From Ferrimonas sp044433165 (GTDB taxonomy: Bacteria > Pseudomonadota > Gammaproteobacteria > Enterobacterales > Shewanellaceae), in the NCBI GenBank assembly GCA_044433165.1, contig JAWXTX010000023.1:1-30804 (forward strand): 30,804 bases of DNA, read 5' to 3'. Below the pieces are notes generated by a model. The model worked only from the letters and a program-made list of their open reading frames with translations, was not told where the DNA came from and made no database searches. The position numbers and the translations under genes were made by a program. This document shows positions 1 through 7,179 of this stretch, in pieces (position 1 is the first letter of the stretch; every line of letters starts with the position of its first letter).

Positions 1-43
1 CTTAATCGCTTTTGGCGAGCCGTTGTCCCGTCGACAGGGGCGC

Positions 44-71
44 ATTATAGGCACCCGTTTAAAACGCGCAA
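44..71 (-). promoter_or_regulatory. rRNA operon P1-like promoter pointing left
   Basis: On the minus strand there is a perfect -10 hexamer TATAAT (44-49), a 16-base spacer and a -35-like TTGCGC (66-71). A GC-rich discriminator GCGCCCC follows the -10, and an A/T-rich stretch at about 75-95 lies upstream like an UP element. The 16-base spacer and GCGCC discriminator are typical of enterobacterial/vibrio rrn P1 promoters. Downstream of the -10 (19-30, minus strand), CGGGACAACGGC differs at one base from the corresponding part of the E. coli rrnB P1 transcript as I remember it. I infer that a 16S rRNA operon, or another stable RNA gene, begins just outside the left edge. Confidence 0.7.
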
Positions 72-123
72 GGCTTTATTTCAAAAAAATGACCGTTTGT
101 TCAACAACACAGCACATACCGAC

Positions 124-144
124 TTGTTCACAGCTTTATCCACA
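124..144 (+). promoter_or_regulatory. pair of DnaA-box-like sites
   Basis: TTATCCACA at 136-144 matches the strong DnaA box consensus exactly. TTGTTCACA at 124-132 is one base away from TTATNCACA in the same orientation. They sit in non-coding DNA about 55-75 bases upstream of the -35 of the rrn-like promoter. Nonamers can occur by chance, but two adjacent copies in a 260-base intergenic region are suggestive of DnaA binding. Confidence 0.4.
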
Positions 145-214
145 ATTTTTGGTGAAATACGCCCGTTAACGTCTTGAATTCACCTTGTATTGGCATTAGT
201 CAGCGGCCCCAAAC

Positions 215-245
215 AAAAAAGCCATCTATATGTAGATGGCTTTTT
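215..245 (-). terminator. Rho-independent terminator of grcA
   Basis: An 8-bp perfect stem (221-228 with 233-240) around a 4-base loop is flanked by six A and five T residues, so the minus-strand transcript ends in a U-run. It lies 17 bases beyond the grcA stop codon. The A and T flanks would let it work on the other strand too. Confidence 0.9.
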
Positions 246-261
246 CTAACAAAGACGTTTC

Positions 262-690
262 TTACAGCGATTGGGTAAAGGTGCGAGTAATAACGTCTTT
301 TTGCTGTTCTAAAGTCAGGGAGTTAAAGCGTACTGCGTAACCAGATACACGGATAGTTAACTGAGCATTGTCACCAATAACAATGTGGTCTTCATCAGTT
401 GCCGTGCCCGCTTCTACGCGCTCACGCGCTTCCATAATGCGAACTAAAGTTTCACGGTTCAGTACGTTTACGTTTAGGTGCTGACCACCTTCACGTACTG
501 GCTGCTCACCATGAATGTCGATGGTACGAAACTCGTACTCGCCCAGTTCAGCTAAAGCAACCACTTGGTCTGCTTCATAGCCTTCAGCGGCCGCTAAACA
601 ACGCGCTTGCTGACTCTCATTATCGATTAACCAAATGGAGTTTAATAATGCAGGGGTGGCGCTCTGAGTGATTTGAATGCCTTGAATCAT
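262..690 (-). CDS. grcA: autonomous glycyl radical cofactor GrcA (YfiD)
   Basis: Small spare glycyl-radical domain that restores oxygen-damaged pyruvate formate-lyase by replacing its broken C-terminal radical segment. The protein (142 aa) starts MIQGIQIT and ends with the family's glycyl-radical block RVSGYAVRFNSLT, with the radical glycine at about residue 117. The reading frame opens six codons upstream, but the ATG at 690 is preceded by AGAGGT (695-700) and matches the E. coli GrcA N-terminus, so I use it. It is about 15 residues longer than E. coli GrcA because of an insertion near residues 92-108. It is monocistronic, with its own terminator. It implies fermentative or microaerobic life. 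I could not find a convincing FNR site upstream. Confidence 0.95.
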   Translation of the reverse strand: MIQGIQITQSATPALLNSIWLIDNESQQARCLAAAEGYEADQVVALAELGEYEFRTIDIHGEQPVREGGQHLNVNVLNRETLVRIMEARERVEAGTATDEDHIVIGDNAQLTIRVSGYAVRFNSLTLEQQKDVITRTFTQSL

Positions 691-855
691 AATTACCTCT
701 TTATACATTAAGTTTCATAACCATTTATTTATGGCTATTAGTGTGATCTACATCCTCACCCTAACAAGTTCAGACAAATATCACCAACGAAAGTTATTAA
801 ACCTTAGATTAATTTTATTAATTCGAGTTTTTCCAGCGATAAAGCCGATAAACAA

Positions 856-896
856 AAATGGCCCCCAATTGTTTGAGTAACAATTGGGGGCCATTT
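856..896 (-). terminator. Rho-independent terminator after sspB
   Basis: A perfect 18-bp stem (856-873 with 879-896) surrounds a 5-base loop and is followed on the minus strand by TTTTTG. It sits 18 bases past the sspB stop and probably closes the petABC-sspAB transcription unit. Confidence 0.92.
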
Positions 897-913
897 GAGC
901 TTTAAAGGCAATC

Positions 914-1312
914 TTATTTAACGACTGTTAAACTGGGTTTACCTGCTGGTCGAGCAGGCTCAAGCGGTGCTTCAAGAGCCGTGTCGTAACACTCCTCATG
1001 AGCAAAGCTTGTACCAGCGCCATTTTCTCGGGCATAGATTGCATCTACCGCAGCCAATGGAACCGACAATGCTTGAGGTTTACCACCAAAGCGCGCATTA
1101 AATTCGATCCAATCATTGCCGAGACTCAGATTACCCACAGCATGAGGGGCAATATTTAACACAATCTGCCCGTTCTCAACAAACTGCATTGGTACTTGTA
1201 CACCGGGAAGAGCGGCATTGACGACCAAATGTGGCGTAAAATCGTTATCGAGCATCCACTCATAAAAAGCACGCAATAAATACGGCCGAGTAGCAGTTAA
1301 TGAAGCGCTCAT
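914..1312 (-). CDS. sspB: ClpXP adaptor SspB (stringent starvation protein B)
   Basis: Adaptor that binds the ssrA tag on stalled-ribosome products, and the RseA fragment in E. coli, and delivers them to ClpXP. The 132-aa protein has the SspB fold at residues 5-110 (RPYLLRAFYEWMLDN start; the SLGNDWIEFNARFGG core). After a flexible, poorly conserved linker it ends in LTVVK, equivalent to the C-terminal ClpX-docking motif of E. coli SspB. Its ATG overlaps the sspA stop as ATGA, so the two are translationally coupled. It is shorter than the E. coli protein (165 aa) mainly in the linker. The RseA link is relevant to degS and the sigma-E promoter elsewhere in the window. Confidence 0.95.
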   Translation of the reverse strand: MSASLTATRPYLLRAFYEWMLDNDFTPHLVVNAALPGVQVPMQFVENGQIVLNIAPHAVGNLSLGNDWIEFNARFGGKPQALSVPLAAVDAIYARENGAGTSFAHEECYDTALEAPLEPARPAGKPSLTVVK

Positions 1313-1938
1313 GCCCCAATCCGTAATTCACGTTCCGCTTCTGTTAAAGAAACTTTAAATGACTCACGTTCAAAAATCCGCGTCATGTAGGCTTTCACCT
1401 CCGCTGAACCGCGGCCAGATAGCTCGATGCCTAAACTTGGTAAGCGCCAGAATAATGGAGCCAGATAACAATCGACTAAAGTGAACTCTTCACTCATGAA
1501 AAAAGGAGCTTCGCCAAAGATCGGAGCTAGCGCCAAAATCCCTTCGGCCAATTCTTTACGAGCGGCATCGGCTTTGTCACCACGTTCAATCCGCTCAGCT
1601 AAAGCGTACCAATCGTTTTGAATGCGATACATCATCAAGCGGCTTTGGCCACGCGAAACAGGGTACACCGGCATTAACGGTGGGTGTGGGAAACGCTCAT
1701 CCAAATATTCCATGATAATGCGGGCATTATATAACACCAGTTCACGGTCAACTAAGGTCGGGACGCTGTTATAGGGATTCAACTCAGCCAGATCTTGCGG
1801 CAGCTGGTTTGGATCCACTTGTAATACTTCTACCCCCACCCCTTTTTCCGCTAATACAATGCGGACTTGGTGGCTATACAGATCGCTGGCACCGGAGTAC
1901 AGGGCCATGACAGAGCGTTTGTTGGCAGCGACAGCCAT
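1309..1938 (-). CDS. sspA: stringent starvation protein A (SspA)
   Basis: RNA polymerase-associated protein with a glutathione S-transferase fold but no GST activity in the known homologues. In E. coli it is induced by starvation and lowers H-NS levels to give acid tolerance. At 209 aa it is near the usual 212. The N-terminal thioredoxin-like half is unmistakable (MAVAANKRSVMALYSG, SHQVRIVLAEKGV, NSVPTLVDRELVLY), as is the conserved YLDERFPHPPLMPVYPV surface that contacts sigma-70/RNAP in E. coli. The helical C-terminal half includes FTLVDCYLAPLFWRLP. A strong GGAGGG ribosome site precedes the ATG. A 95-base gap separates it from petC, so it may be read through from petABC or have its own promoter. 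Confidence 0.96.
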   Translation of the reverse strand: MAVAANKRSVMALYSGASDLYSHQVRIVLAEKGVGVEVLQVDPNQLPQDLAELNPYNSVPTLVDRELVLYNARIIMEYLDERFPHPPLMPVYPVSRGQSRLMMYRIQNDWYALAERIERGDKADAARKELAEGILALAPIFGEAPFFMSEEFTLVDCYLAPLFWRLPSLGIELSGRGSAEVKAYMTRIFERESFKVSLTEAERELRIGA

Positions 1939-1976
1939 TGGTACCCTCCGAAAGGAAATTATTCACTAAATAGGAA

Positions 1977-1994
1977 GTGGGGTGTTTACCCCAC
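1977..1994 (-). other. hairpin between petC and sspA
   Basis: A 7-bp inverted repeat GTGGGGT/ACCCCAC around a 4-base loop lies in the 95-base petC-sspA gap. No U-run follows on the minus strand, so it is not a standard terminator. It could be an mRNA processing or stability element between pet and ssp. Confidence 0.4.
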
Positions 1995-2033
1995 AACTGA
2001 GCCAAGCGAGAGATTGTAACCTGTTATTGTCGA

Positions 2034-2729
2034 TTAGTGTACATCTCGCCAATATTCGCGCTTGAGTAGATAGGCAATAACAAAGAATACTGCTAAAAAC
2101 CCTAAGATCCAGACTCCCATCGACTCACGCGTAGTACGAATTGGCTCTGCCGAGTAAGTCAAAAAATTAGTCAAATCCAACGCTACCTGTTGGTATTCTT
2201 CCGCACTCATGGTGCCACCGGAGGCCACAATCGTACCGTTTTCTTGCAAAATGGGGCGGCCTTGCAAACGCTCTAATACGTGTGGCATCCCAACCGAAGG
2301 AAAAACCAAGTTATTAACGCCAAAAGGTCGCGAATCATCCTGATAGAAAGAGATAAGGTAAGAATAGAGCCAATCTGAACCTCGTACACGAGCAACCATG
2401 GTTAAATCTGGCGGTGCCGCTCCAAACCATTTAGCGGCTTCTGTTTGTGGCATGCTACTTAGCATGAGATCCCCAATTTTGGCATCGGTATGGATCATCG
2501 CATTCATGCTATCAATATCGATGGCTAAGTCGGTAGCCACACGTTGATAGCGTTGATACTGCGTTGAATGGCAGCCCAAACAACTTTCCATAAACATTTT
2601 AGCGCCACGTTGCATTGAGGGCTGATCATGAAGATCAATGGGTGCTTCGACCACATGGGGATTATGTCCCCCAGCCGCATGAGCAAATAATGGTAAGCAC
2701 AGAAATAAAGTAACAATAAATGTTTTCAT
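2034..2729 (-). CDS. petC: cytochrome c1 of the bc1 complex (PetC)
   Basis: Membrane-anchored c-type cytochrome that passes electrons from the Rieske protein to soluble cytochrome c. The 231-aa protein has a Sec signal peptide (1-18, ending AHA), one haem-binding motif CLGCH (Cys50, Cys53, His54), a methionine in FPSVGMPHV as likely sixth ligand, and a C-terminal membrane helix (about 204-222) followed by KREYWRDVH. Its ATG overlaps the petB stop by one base (TAATG). It needs the Ccm haem-attachment system, encoded in full at the other end of this window. Confidence 0.97.
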   Translation of the reverse strand: MKTFIVTLFLCLPLFAHAAGGHNPHVVEAPIDLHDQPSMQRGAKMFMESCLGCHSTQYQRYQRVATDLAIDIDSMNAMIHTDAKIGDLMLSSMPQTEAAKWFGAAPPDLTMVARVRGSDWLYSYLISFYQDDSRPFGVNNLVFPSVGMPHVLERLQGRPILQENGTIVASGGTMSAEEYQQVALDLTNFLTYSAEPIRTTRESMGVWILGFLAVFFVIAYLLKREYWRDVH

Positions 2730-3940
2730 TAGCCCGTAACCCTCTCAGGTAACGACTTGGTCGCTTCGTGCTTACTGTAAATAAACAACGCAAGGAAAAA
2801 GCCGAAATAACCTAAGGATGCAATGCGAGCAAGCAAGGTTTCTAGTTCTCCTGCAGGCAATGCCCCTAATACGCCTAGCACAATAAAACAAATAACAAAT
2901 TGGGTGATATTTGCCTTGTGAATCCAGCTACGATAACGAATTGAACGCACTTTACAGCGATCTAACCAAGGCAAGAAAAACAGCACCACAATCGCCGCCC
3001 CCATACCAATAACACCAAATAATTTATCTGGTACGGCACGTAGAATTGCGTAAAACGGGGTGAAATACCAAACTGGGGCGATGTGTTCTGGCGTTTTTAA
3101 TGGGTTTGCCGCTTCAAAGTTGGGAGCTTCTAAAAAGTAACCGCCACCTTCCGGCATAAAGAATATGACGTAGCAAAATACGAATAAGAAACCTGCAACC
3201 CCCATGATGTCTTTTACCGTGTAATAAGGATGAAATGGGATGGCGTCTTTAGGCCAGCCATTCGCGTCTTTATTTTTTTTAATCTCAATGCCATCTGGAT
3301 TATTGGAGCCGACCTCGTGCAACGCAACAATATGCAAAAAGACCAATACAACCAGCACCAATGGTAAGGCAATCACGTGCAGTGCAAAAAAACGATTTAA
3401 GGTTGCCCCAGATACCACATAATCACCGCGGATCCAGAGTGTTAAATCATCGCCAATCACAGGAATTGCGCCAAATAACGAAATAATTACTTGCGCTCCC
3501 CAATAGGACATTTGTCCCCATGGCAGGAGATATCCCATAAAGGCTTCGGCCATGAGCACCAGAAAAATTAACATCCCAAAAATCCACAACAATTCACGGG
3601 GTTTTTGATAAGACCCATAAATTAAACCGCGAAACATGTGCAAGTAGATAACAACGAAAAAAGCCGAAGCACCTGTCGAATGCATATAGCGTAGCAACCA
3701 GCCATACTCCACATCACGCATGATGTATTCGATGGATGCAAAAGCGCCTTCAGCACTAGGCACATAGTTCATGGTGAGCCAAATTCCGGTAAGGATTTGA
3801 TTAACCAAAACCAACATGGCTAATGAACCAAAAAAATACCAGAAGTTAAAATTTTTAGGTGCTGGATATTCACCTATATGCTTATTGTAAGTGGCTGTTA
3901 ATGGGATCCGTTCATCGATCCAAGTTAATAATTTACTCAT
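2729..3940 (-). CDS. petB: cytochrome b of the bc1 complex (PetB)
   Basis: Quinol-oxidising, proton-translocating membrane subunit of the bc1 complex. The 403-aa protein has about eight or more membrane helices and two pairs of haem-ligand histidines: His87/His101 and His188/His203. The Qo-site motif is PVWY (in IAPVWYFTPFYAILR) rather than the PEWY of alphaproteobacteria. The frame opens 12 codons earlier inside petA, but ATG 3940 with GAGGAG upstream gives the usual N-terminus MSKLLTWIDERIPLT. It begins one base after the petA stop, so translation is probably coupled. Confidence 0.96.
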   Translation of the reverse strand: MSKLLTWIDERIPLTATYNKHIGEYPAPKNFNFWYFFGSLAMLVLVNQILTGIWLTMNYVPSAEGAFASIEYIMRDVEYGWLLRYMHSTGASAFFVVIYLHMFRGLIYGSYQKPRELLWIFGMLIFLVLMAEAFMGYLLPWGQMSYWGAQVIISLFGAIPVIGDDLTLWIRGDYVVSGATLNRFFALHVIALPLVLVVLVFLHIVALHEVGSNNPDGIEIKKNKDANGWPKDAIPFHPYYTVKDIMGVAGFLFVFCYVIFFMPEGGGYFLEAPNFEAANPLKTPEHIAPVWYFTPFYAILRAVPDKLFGVIGMGAAIVVLFFLPWLDRCKVRSIRYRSWIHKANITQFVICFIVLGVLGALPAGELETLLARIASLGYFGFFLALFIYSKHEATKSLPERVTG

Positions 3941-3941
3941 G

Positions 3942-4532
3942 CTATGCCATCTCCTCATCGACACCAATGAGGACAATGCTGTCGCCTAAATATTGATGGG
4001 GGGGAACAACCAAATTCAATGGTGCAGGGACACCTTGGAATACGCGCCCAGCCATATCAAACTTAGAACCATGACAAGGGCAAAAAAAGCCGGCTGGTAC
4101 CCCCGCGACTTGTTGTTCAAACGTTTCTGGTAAATACGTTGGTGAACACCCAAGGTGAGTACATAGTCCCACCGCAATAAAAAACTCTTCTTTAATAGCA
4201 CGAGTGGGATTGGCTGCGTAATCCGGCTGCTGAGGCTCCTGCGAATTGGGATCGCGCAATTGCCCATCCAGTGTTGACAGCTGTGCGATGATTTCTGGGG
4301 TTCGGCGGACAATCCATACCGGTTTACCACGCCACTCCACGCGCAACATTTGTCCTGGTTCAATTTTTCCAATGTTTACTTCAACTGGTGCACCGGCAGC
4401 TTTTGCCTTAGCGCTGGGATTCCAAGATTTCACAAAAGGAACCGCAGTAGCGACCGCGCCAACTCCCCCCACCACCGCGGTAGTCAGAGTTAGAAATCTG
4501 CGACGTCCAGTATCGACAGGCGCATTGCTCAT
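3942..4532 (-). CDS. petA: Rieske iron-sulfur subunit of the bc1 complex (PetA)
   Basis: Carries the 2Fe-2S centre that takes the first electron from quinol. The 196-aa protein has a twin-arginine-type N-terminus (RRRFLTLTT, residues 10-18) leading into an uncleaved membrane helix, then a hinge rich in Ala/Lys. Cluster box 1 is CTHLGC (Cys124, His126, disulfide Cys129) and box 2 is CPCHGSKFD (Cys151, disulfide Cys153, His154). GGGAG lies eight bases before the ATG. It is the first gene of petABC. The 335-base region upstream holds a TATA element and a CRP-like site. Confidence 0.97.
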   Translation of the reverse strand: MSNAPVDTGRRRFLTLTTAVVGGVGAVATAVPFVKSWNPSAKAKAAGAPVEVNIGKIEPGQMLRVEWRGKPVWIVRRTPEIIAQLSTLDGQLRDPNSQEPQQPDYAANPTRAIKEEFFIAVGLCTHLGCSPTYLPETFEQQVAGVPAGFFCPCHGSKFDMAGRVFQGVPAPLNLVVPPHQYLGDSIVLIGVDEEMA

Positions 4533-4638
4533 CTACATATTCTCCCGATAGGGTTATTTTTTATACCTCAGAAGCAGAGTGAGGACGAGGTCCAAGTCCA
4601 TTTGTCTTCGAAGGTGGGCGCAGCCAGTATATATAAAA

Positions 4639-4654
4639 GGTGAGCAAGTTCACA
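4639..4654 (-). promoter_or_regulatory. CRP-like site upstream of petABC
   Basis: The minus strand reads TGTGA-N6-TCACC, nine of ten core positions of the CRP consensus TGTGA-N6-TCACA. It lies just upstream of the TATACT/TATATA -10 candidate. If that is the true -10, the site centre falls near -27, which would block rather than recruit polymerase; a different start site could make it activating. Only the motif is seen; the function is inferred. Confidence 0.45.
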
Positions 4655-4817
4655 GCTTGCAAGCCATTGCGGACATGAATCACGCAGGAATTTATTGAAT
4701 GAGACAAATAAGCAGAAGATCCGATATTAATAATAAAAATAGGTGTAGTTCACTGCCATTTGGCGAATTGAACCGATAAGTGACGAGCCATTAAATAAGG
4801 GCATTTACGGTAGGCAT

Positions 4818-4846
4818 AAAAAAACCCAGCCAATGGCTGGGTTTTT
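4818..4846 (-). terminator. Rho-independent terminator of rplM-rpsI
   Basis: A 7-bp GC stem (4825-4831 with 4835-4841) extended by A/T pairs is followed by a U-run on the minus strand. It lies about 20 bases beyond the rpsI stop and separates the ribosomal operon from petABC. Confidence 0.9.
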
Positions 4847-4867
4847 GATTCCAAAGAACTCGGCGAA

Positions 4868-5254
4868 TTAACGCTTAGAGAACTGTGGACGACGACGTGC
4901 TTTACGCAGACCGACTTTCTTACGCTCAACTTCACGAGCATCACGGGTAACGAAGCCCGCCGCACGCAGAGTAGGACGCAAAGTCTCATCGTATTGCATC
5001 AACGCACGAGTGATACCGTGACGAATAGCACCAGATTGACCAGTGATACCACCACCAGCAACCGTTACGTAGATGTCGAATTTATCCATCATCTCAACCA
5101 ATTCCAGAGGTTGACGAACTACCATGCGGGCAGTTTCGCGACCAAAGAACTGTTCCAGAGAACGCTTGTTGATGGTGATGTTGCCAGAACCCTGCTTGAT
5201 GAAAACACGAGCAGTGGAGGTCTTGCGGCGGCCAGTACCGTAGTATTGAGTCAT
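4868..5254 (-). CDS. rpsI: 30S ribosomal protein S9
   Basis: Small-subunit head protein whose C-terminal tail reaches the P-site tRNA. The 128-aa sequence has the family start YYGTGRRKTSTARVF, the conserved GGGITGQSGAIRHGI segment and the invariant terminal SKR. Its length matches the family (about 130). It follows rplM by 13 bases with AAGGGG as ribosome site, so both are one operon. Confidence 0.98.
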   Translation of the reverse strand: MTQYYGTGRRKTSTARVFIKQGSGNITINKRSLEQFFGRETARMVVRQPLELVEMMDKFDIYVTVAGGGITGQSGAIRHGITRALMQYDETLRPTLRAAGFVTRDAREVERKKVGLRKARRRPQFSKR

Positions 5255-5267
5255 TGCCTATATCCCC

Positions 5268-5696
5268 TTAGATATCCAGAACCTGTGGCTGCTGTGCAGC
5301 GTGCTTGTGCTCGGCACCAGCGTACACTTTCAGCTTACGGAACATGGCGCGACCCAGAGGACCTTTTGGCAGCATGCCCTTAACCGCTTTTTCGATGATC
5401 ATTTCAGGCTTGCGAGCCTGCAGATCGGCGAAGTTGATCTCTTTGATGCCACCTGGGTAGCCAGAGTGACGGTAGTACATTTTGTCGTTGAACTTGTTAC
5501 CAGTTACGGTAATTTTTTCAGCGTTGATGATTACGATGTAATCGCCGGTGTCAACGTGTGGAGTGTACTCAGGCTTGTGCTTACCGCGCAGACGGCTAGC
5601 TACTTCGGTAGCCAGACGGCCAAGGGTCTTGCCTTCAGCATCAACGATAAACCAGTCGCGCTGTACGGACTCTGGCTTAGCAGAAAAAGTTTTCAT
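5268..5696 (-). CDS. rplM: 50S ribosomal protein L13
   Basis: Early-assembling large-subunit protein. In E. coli L13 also represses its own rplM-rpsI operon through the mRNA leader. The 142-aa protein has exactly the E. coli length and the family blocks MKTFSAKPESVQRDWFIVDA, TLGRLAT and GMLPKGPLGRAMFRKLKVYAG. It is the first gene of the operon, preceded by about 150 bases of structured leader and a strong -10. Confidence 0.98.
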   Translation of the reverse strand: MKTFSAKPESVQRDWFIVDAEGKTLGRLATEVASRLRGKHKPEYTPHVDTGDYIVIINAEKITVTGNKFNDKMYYRHSGYPGGIKEINFADLQARKPEMIIEKAVKGMLPKGPLGRAMFRKLKVYAGAEHKHAAQQPQVLDI

Positions 5697-5845
5697 TAGA
5701 TTAAAAACCCAATTTATATGTTACAAATTCACCAAACTTATTGAAGTTTAGCAACTTTTCGTGGTCTTCCACCCACCCCTTCGAGCGGGACAAGACGCTG
5801 GTTTTTGAACGCTAGGCGTTCCACCGTAACGTGGGCAGGGCGCGA
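5697..5845 (-). ncRNA. candidate L13 autoregulatory leader of rplM-rpsI mRNA
   Basis: The 149 bases between the rplM -10 and ATG hold inverted repeats: GAACGC/GCGTTC with a 3-base loop (5807-5821), and a larger element closed by GTCTT/AAGAC (5764-5768 with 5792-5796) enclosing a CCC/GGG pair. Autogenous control of this operon by L13 is known in E. coli. That this leader does the same is inferred from position and structure. Confidence 0.45.
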
Positions 5846-5851
5846 ATTATA
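5846..5851 (-). promoter_or_regulatory. rplM-rpsI promoter -10 element
   Basis: The minus strand shows perfect TATAAT followed by a GC-rich discriminator TCGCGCCC, the signature of growth-rate/ppGpp-controlled ribosomal promoters. No good -35 hexamer is visible at 16-18 bases. It lies in the 203-base gap between zapE and rplM. Confidence 0.65.
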
Positions 5852-5900
5852 AGGGAGTGCGCTGTAAAAATCATCTGATTTTTTCTTTTGATTTTATCTA

Positions 5901-6998
5901 TTAGGGTAAATGAGGGCGAGCGAGGTAAGCGGTGCTTTGCATTTCACTTAAGCGGCTTTGGCAACGCTGGAACTCAAAGGTTAATCTGCCATCTTGATAC
6001 AGTTCGGCTAATGCCACCTCTGCCGACATAATCAGCTTCACGCCGCGATCATAAAATTCATCCACCATCGCAATAAAGCGGCGAGCCACGTCATCCCCAC
6101 AGTAACCGTTCCCCATACGGCAGACGCCCTTCAGCAAAATCGTATGATAAAGCTGCGCCAATTCAATGTAGTCCCCTTGCCCTCTGGGACCATCACAGAG
6201 CGCTTTAAAATCAATCATTAATACGCCTTCGCCTTGGCGTACGGTGCGGATTGGCCGCCCGAGCACTTCAATAAAGCCATTATTCTTTGTGTGTTCTTGC
6301 GACAACAATTGAAAATAATGATCTAGATTGGTGGCGGCTTTCGCATCAAGCGGATAATGATAAATTTCTGCTTGGGTCAGTGTTCGCAATCGATAATCCA
6401 ACCCATTATCCAGCTCAACAATTTGACAATGTTGTTCAAGTAACTCAATGGCTGGCAAAAAACGCTGGCGCTGTAAGCCATTCCAATACAATTGCGCCGG
6501 TGGGATGTTCGAGGTGGCAACCAAGATAATTCCATGCGCAAACAACGCATCCAATAATCCAGCCAGTAACATGGCATCAGTAATGTCTGACACAAAAAAC
6601 TCATCAAAACAAAGTACGTCAATTTCTTTTGCTAAGCGTCGAGCGACAAGGATCAGTGGATCTTGGCACCCTTTAAGCTCATTTAATTCATGGTGTACGC
6701 GCTGCATCATGCGGTGAAAGTGGATCCGCAATTTACGTTCCGTGGGCAAACACTGAAAAAACGTATCCATCAAATGGGTTTTACCACGCCCAACCCCACC
6801 CCACAGGTAAATGCCTTGTGGTGGCGCAACCGTTGCTGAACGCATCCATCGTAACCACCAAGGCTTACGCGGTTGCTGACTCTGCACCCATTGCTGATAC
6901 AAGCGTTCTAAATGTTGTACCGCCACGGCTTGAGCCGCATCGCGCTGAAAACCTGAACGTGATAAATCTTGTTCATAAAGAACTTGCGGGCTTGTCAT
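5901..6998 (-). CDS. zapE: cell division ATPase ZapE (AFG1 family)
   Basis: P-loop ATPase related to mitochondrial AFG1/LACE1. In E. coli it joins the Z-ring late in constriction and matters under anaerobic or heat stress. The 365-aa protein has Walker A GGVGRGKT (67-74), Walker B DVLCFDE (127-133) followed by the family block FFVSDITDAMLL, and sensor motif LVATSNIPP. It is transcribed toward rplM and diverges from zapG, another division/envelope gene, across 181 bases. Confidence 0.94.
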   Translation of the reverse strand: MTSPQVLYEQDLSRSGFQRDAAQAVAVQHLERLYQQWVQSQQPRKPWWLRWMRSATVAPPQGIYLWGGVGRGKTHLMDTFFQCLPTERKLRIHFHRMMQRVHHELNELKGCQDPLILVARRLAKEIDVLCFDEFFVSDITDAMLLAGLLDALFAHGIILVATSNIPPAQLYWNGLQRQRFLPAIELLEQHCQIVELDNGLDYRLRTLTQAEIYHYPLDAKAATNLDHYFQLLSQEHTKNNGFIEVLGRPIRTVRQGEGVLMIDFKALCDGPRGQGDYIELAQLYHTILLKGVCRMGNGYCGDDVARRFIAMVDEFYDRGVKLIMSAEVALAELYQDGRLTFEFQRCQSRLSEMQSTAYLARPHLP

Positions 6999-7029
6999 AA
7001 TCTATCCATTGATTATTTGACGCATTTTG

Positions 7030-7054
7030 TCCGTCCCACCCATTTCAGGACGGA
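7030..7054. repeat. inverted repeat between zapE and zapG
   Basis: TCCGTCC (7030-7036) and GGACGGA (7048-7054) form a 7-bp inverted repeat with an 11-base centre in the divergent zapE/zapG intergenic region. It could be an operator or an mRNA hairpin. I do not recognise a regulator for it. Confidence 0.4.
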
Positions 7055-7179
7055 ATTCCAACATCACACTCTACCACGGGGCAAAAGGGTTCGGTATATT
7101 GCCTGCGTCGCTGCTCATTCCCTGCCTGCTCTTGCTCGGGCACAGTTCGACCAGCGATTTTTTTTATGTAGGAGCAGTA

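Larger units (their letters stand above)
4533..4867. other. petA-rpsI intergenic region
   Basis: This 335-base stretch has no credible gene. It contains the petA ribosome site, an A/T-rich TATATATA element at about 4628-4635 (minus-strand -10 candidate TATACT at 4626-4631), a CRP-like site (4639-4654) and the rpsI terminator (4818-4846). The open frame crossing 4750-4989 is a shadow of rpsI. Confidence 0.8.

Noticed and set aside
709..855. FNR/ArcA-like sites upstream of grcA
   Set aside because: E. coli grcA is FNR-controlled, so I searched for TTGAT-N4-ATCAA. Only A/T-rich ATTAAT repeats and poor half matches are present; not enough to call a site.
4016..4372. 118-codon open frame inside petA
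   Set aside because: Same strand, different frame of the Rieske gene; its composition is low-quality and the overlapping petA frame has all catalytic motifs.
5301..5699. 132-codon open frame antisense to rplM
   Set aside because: Wholly antisense to a ribosomal protein gene, no family resemblance; a shadow frame.
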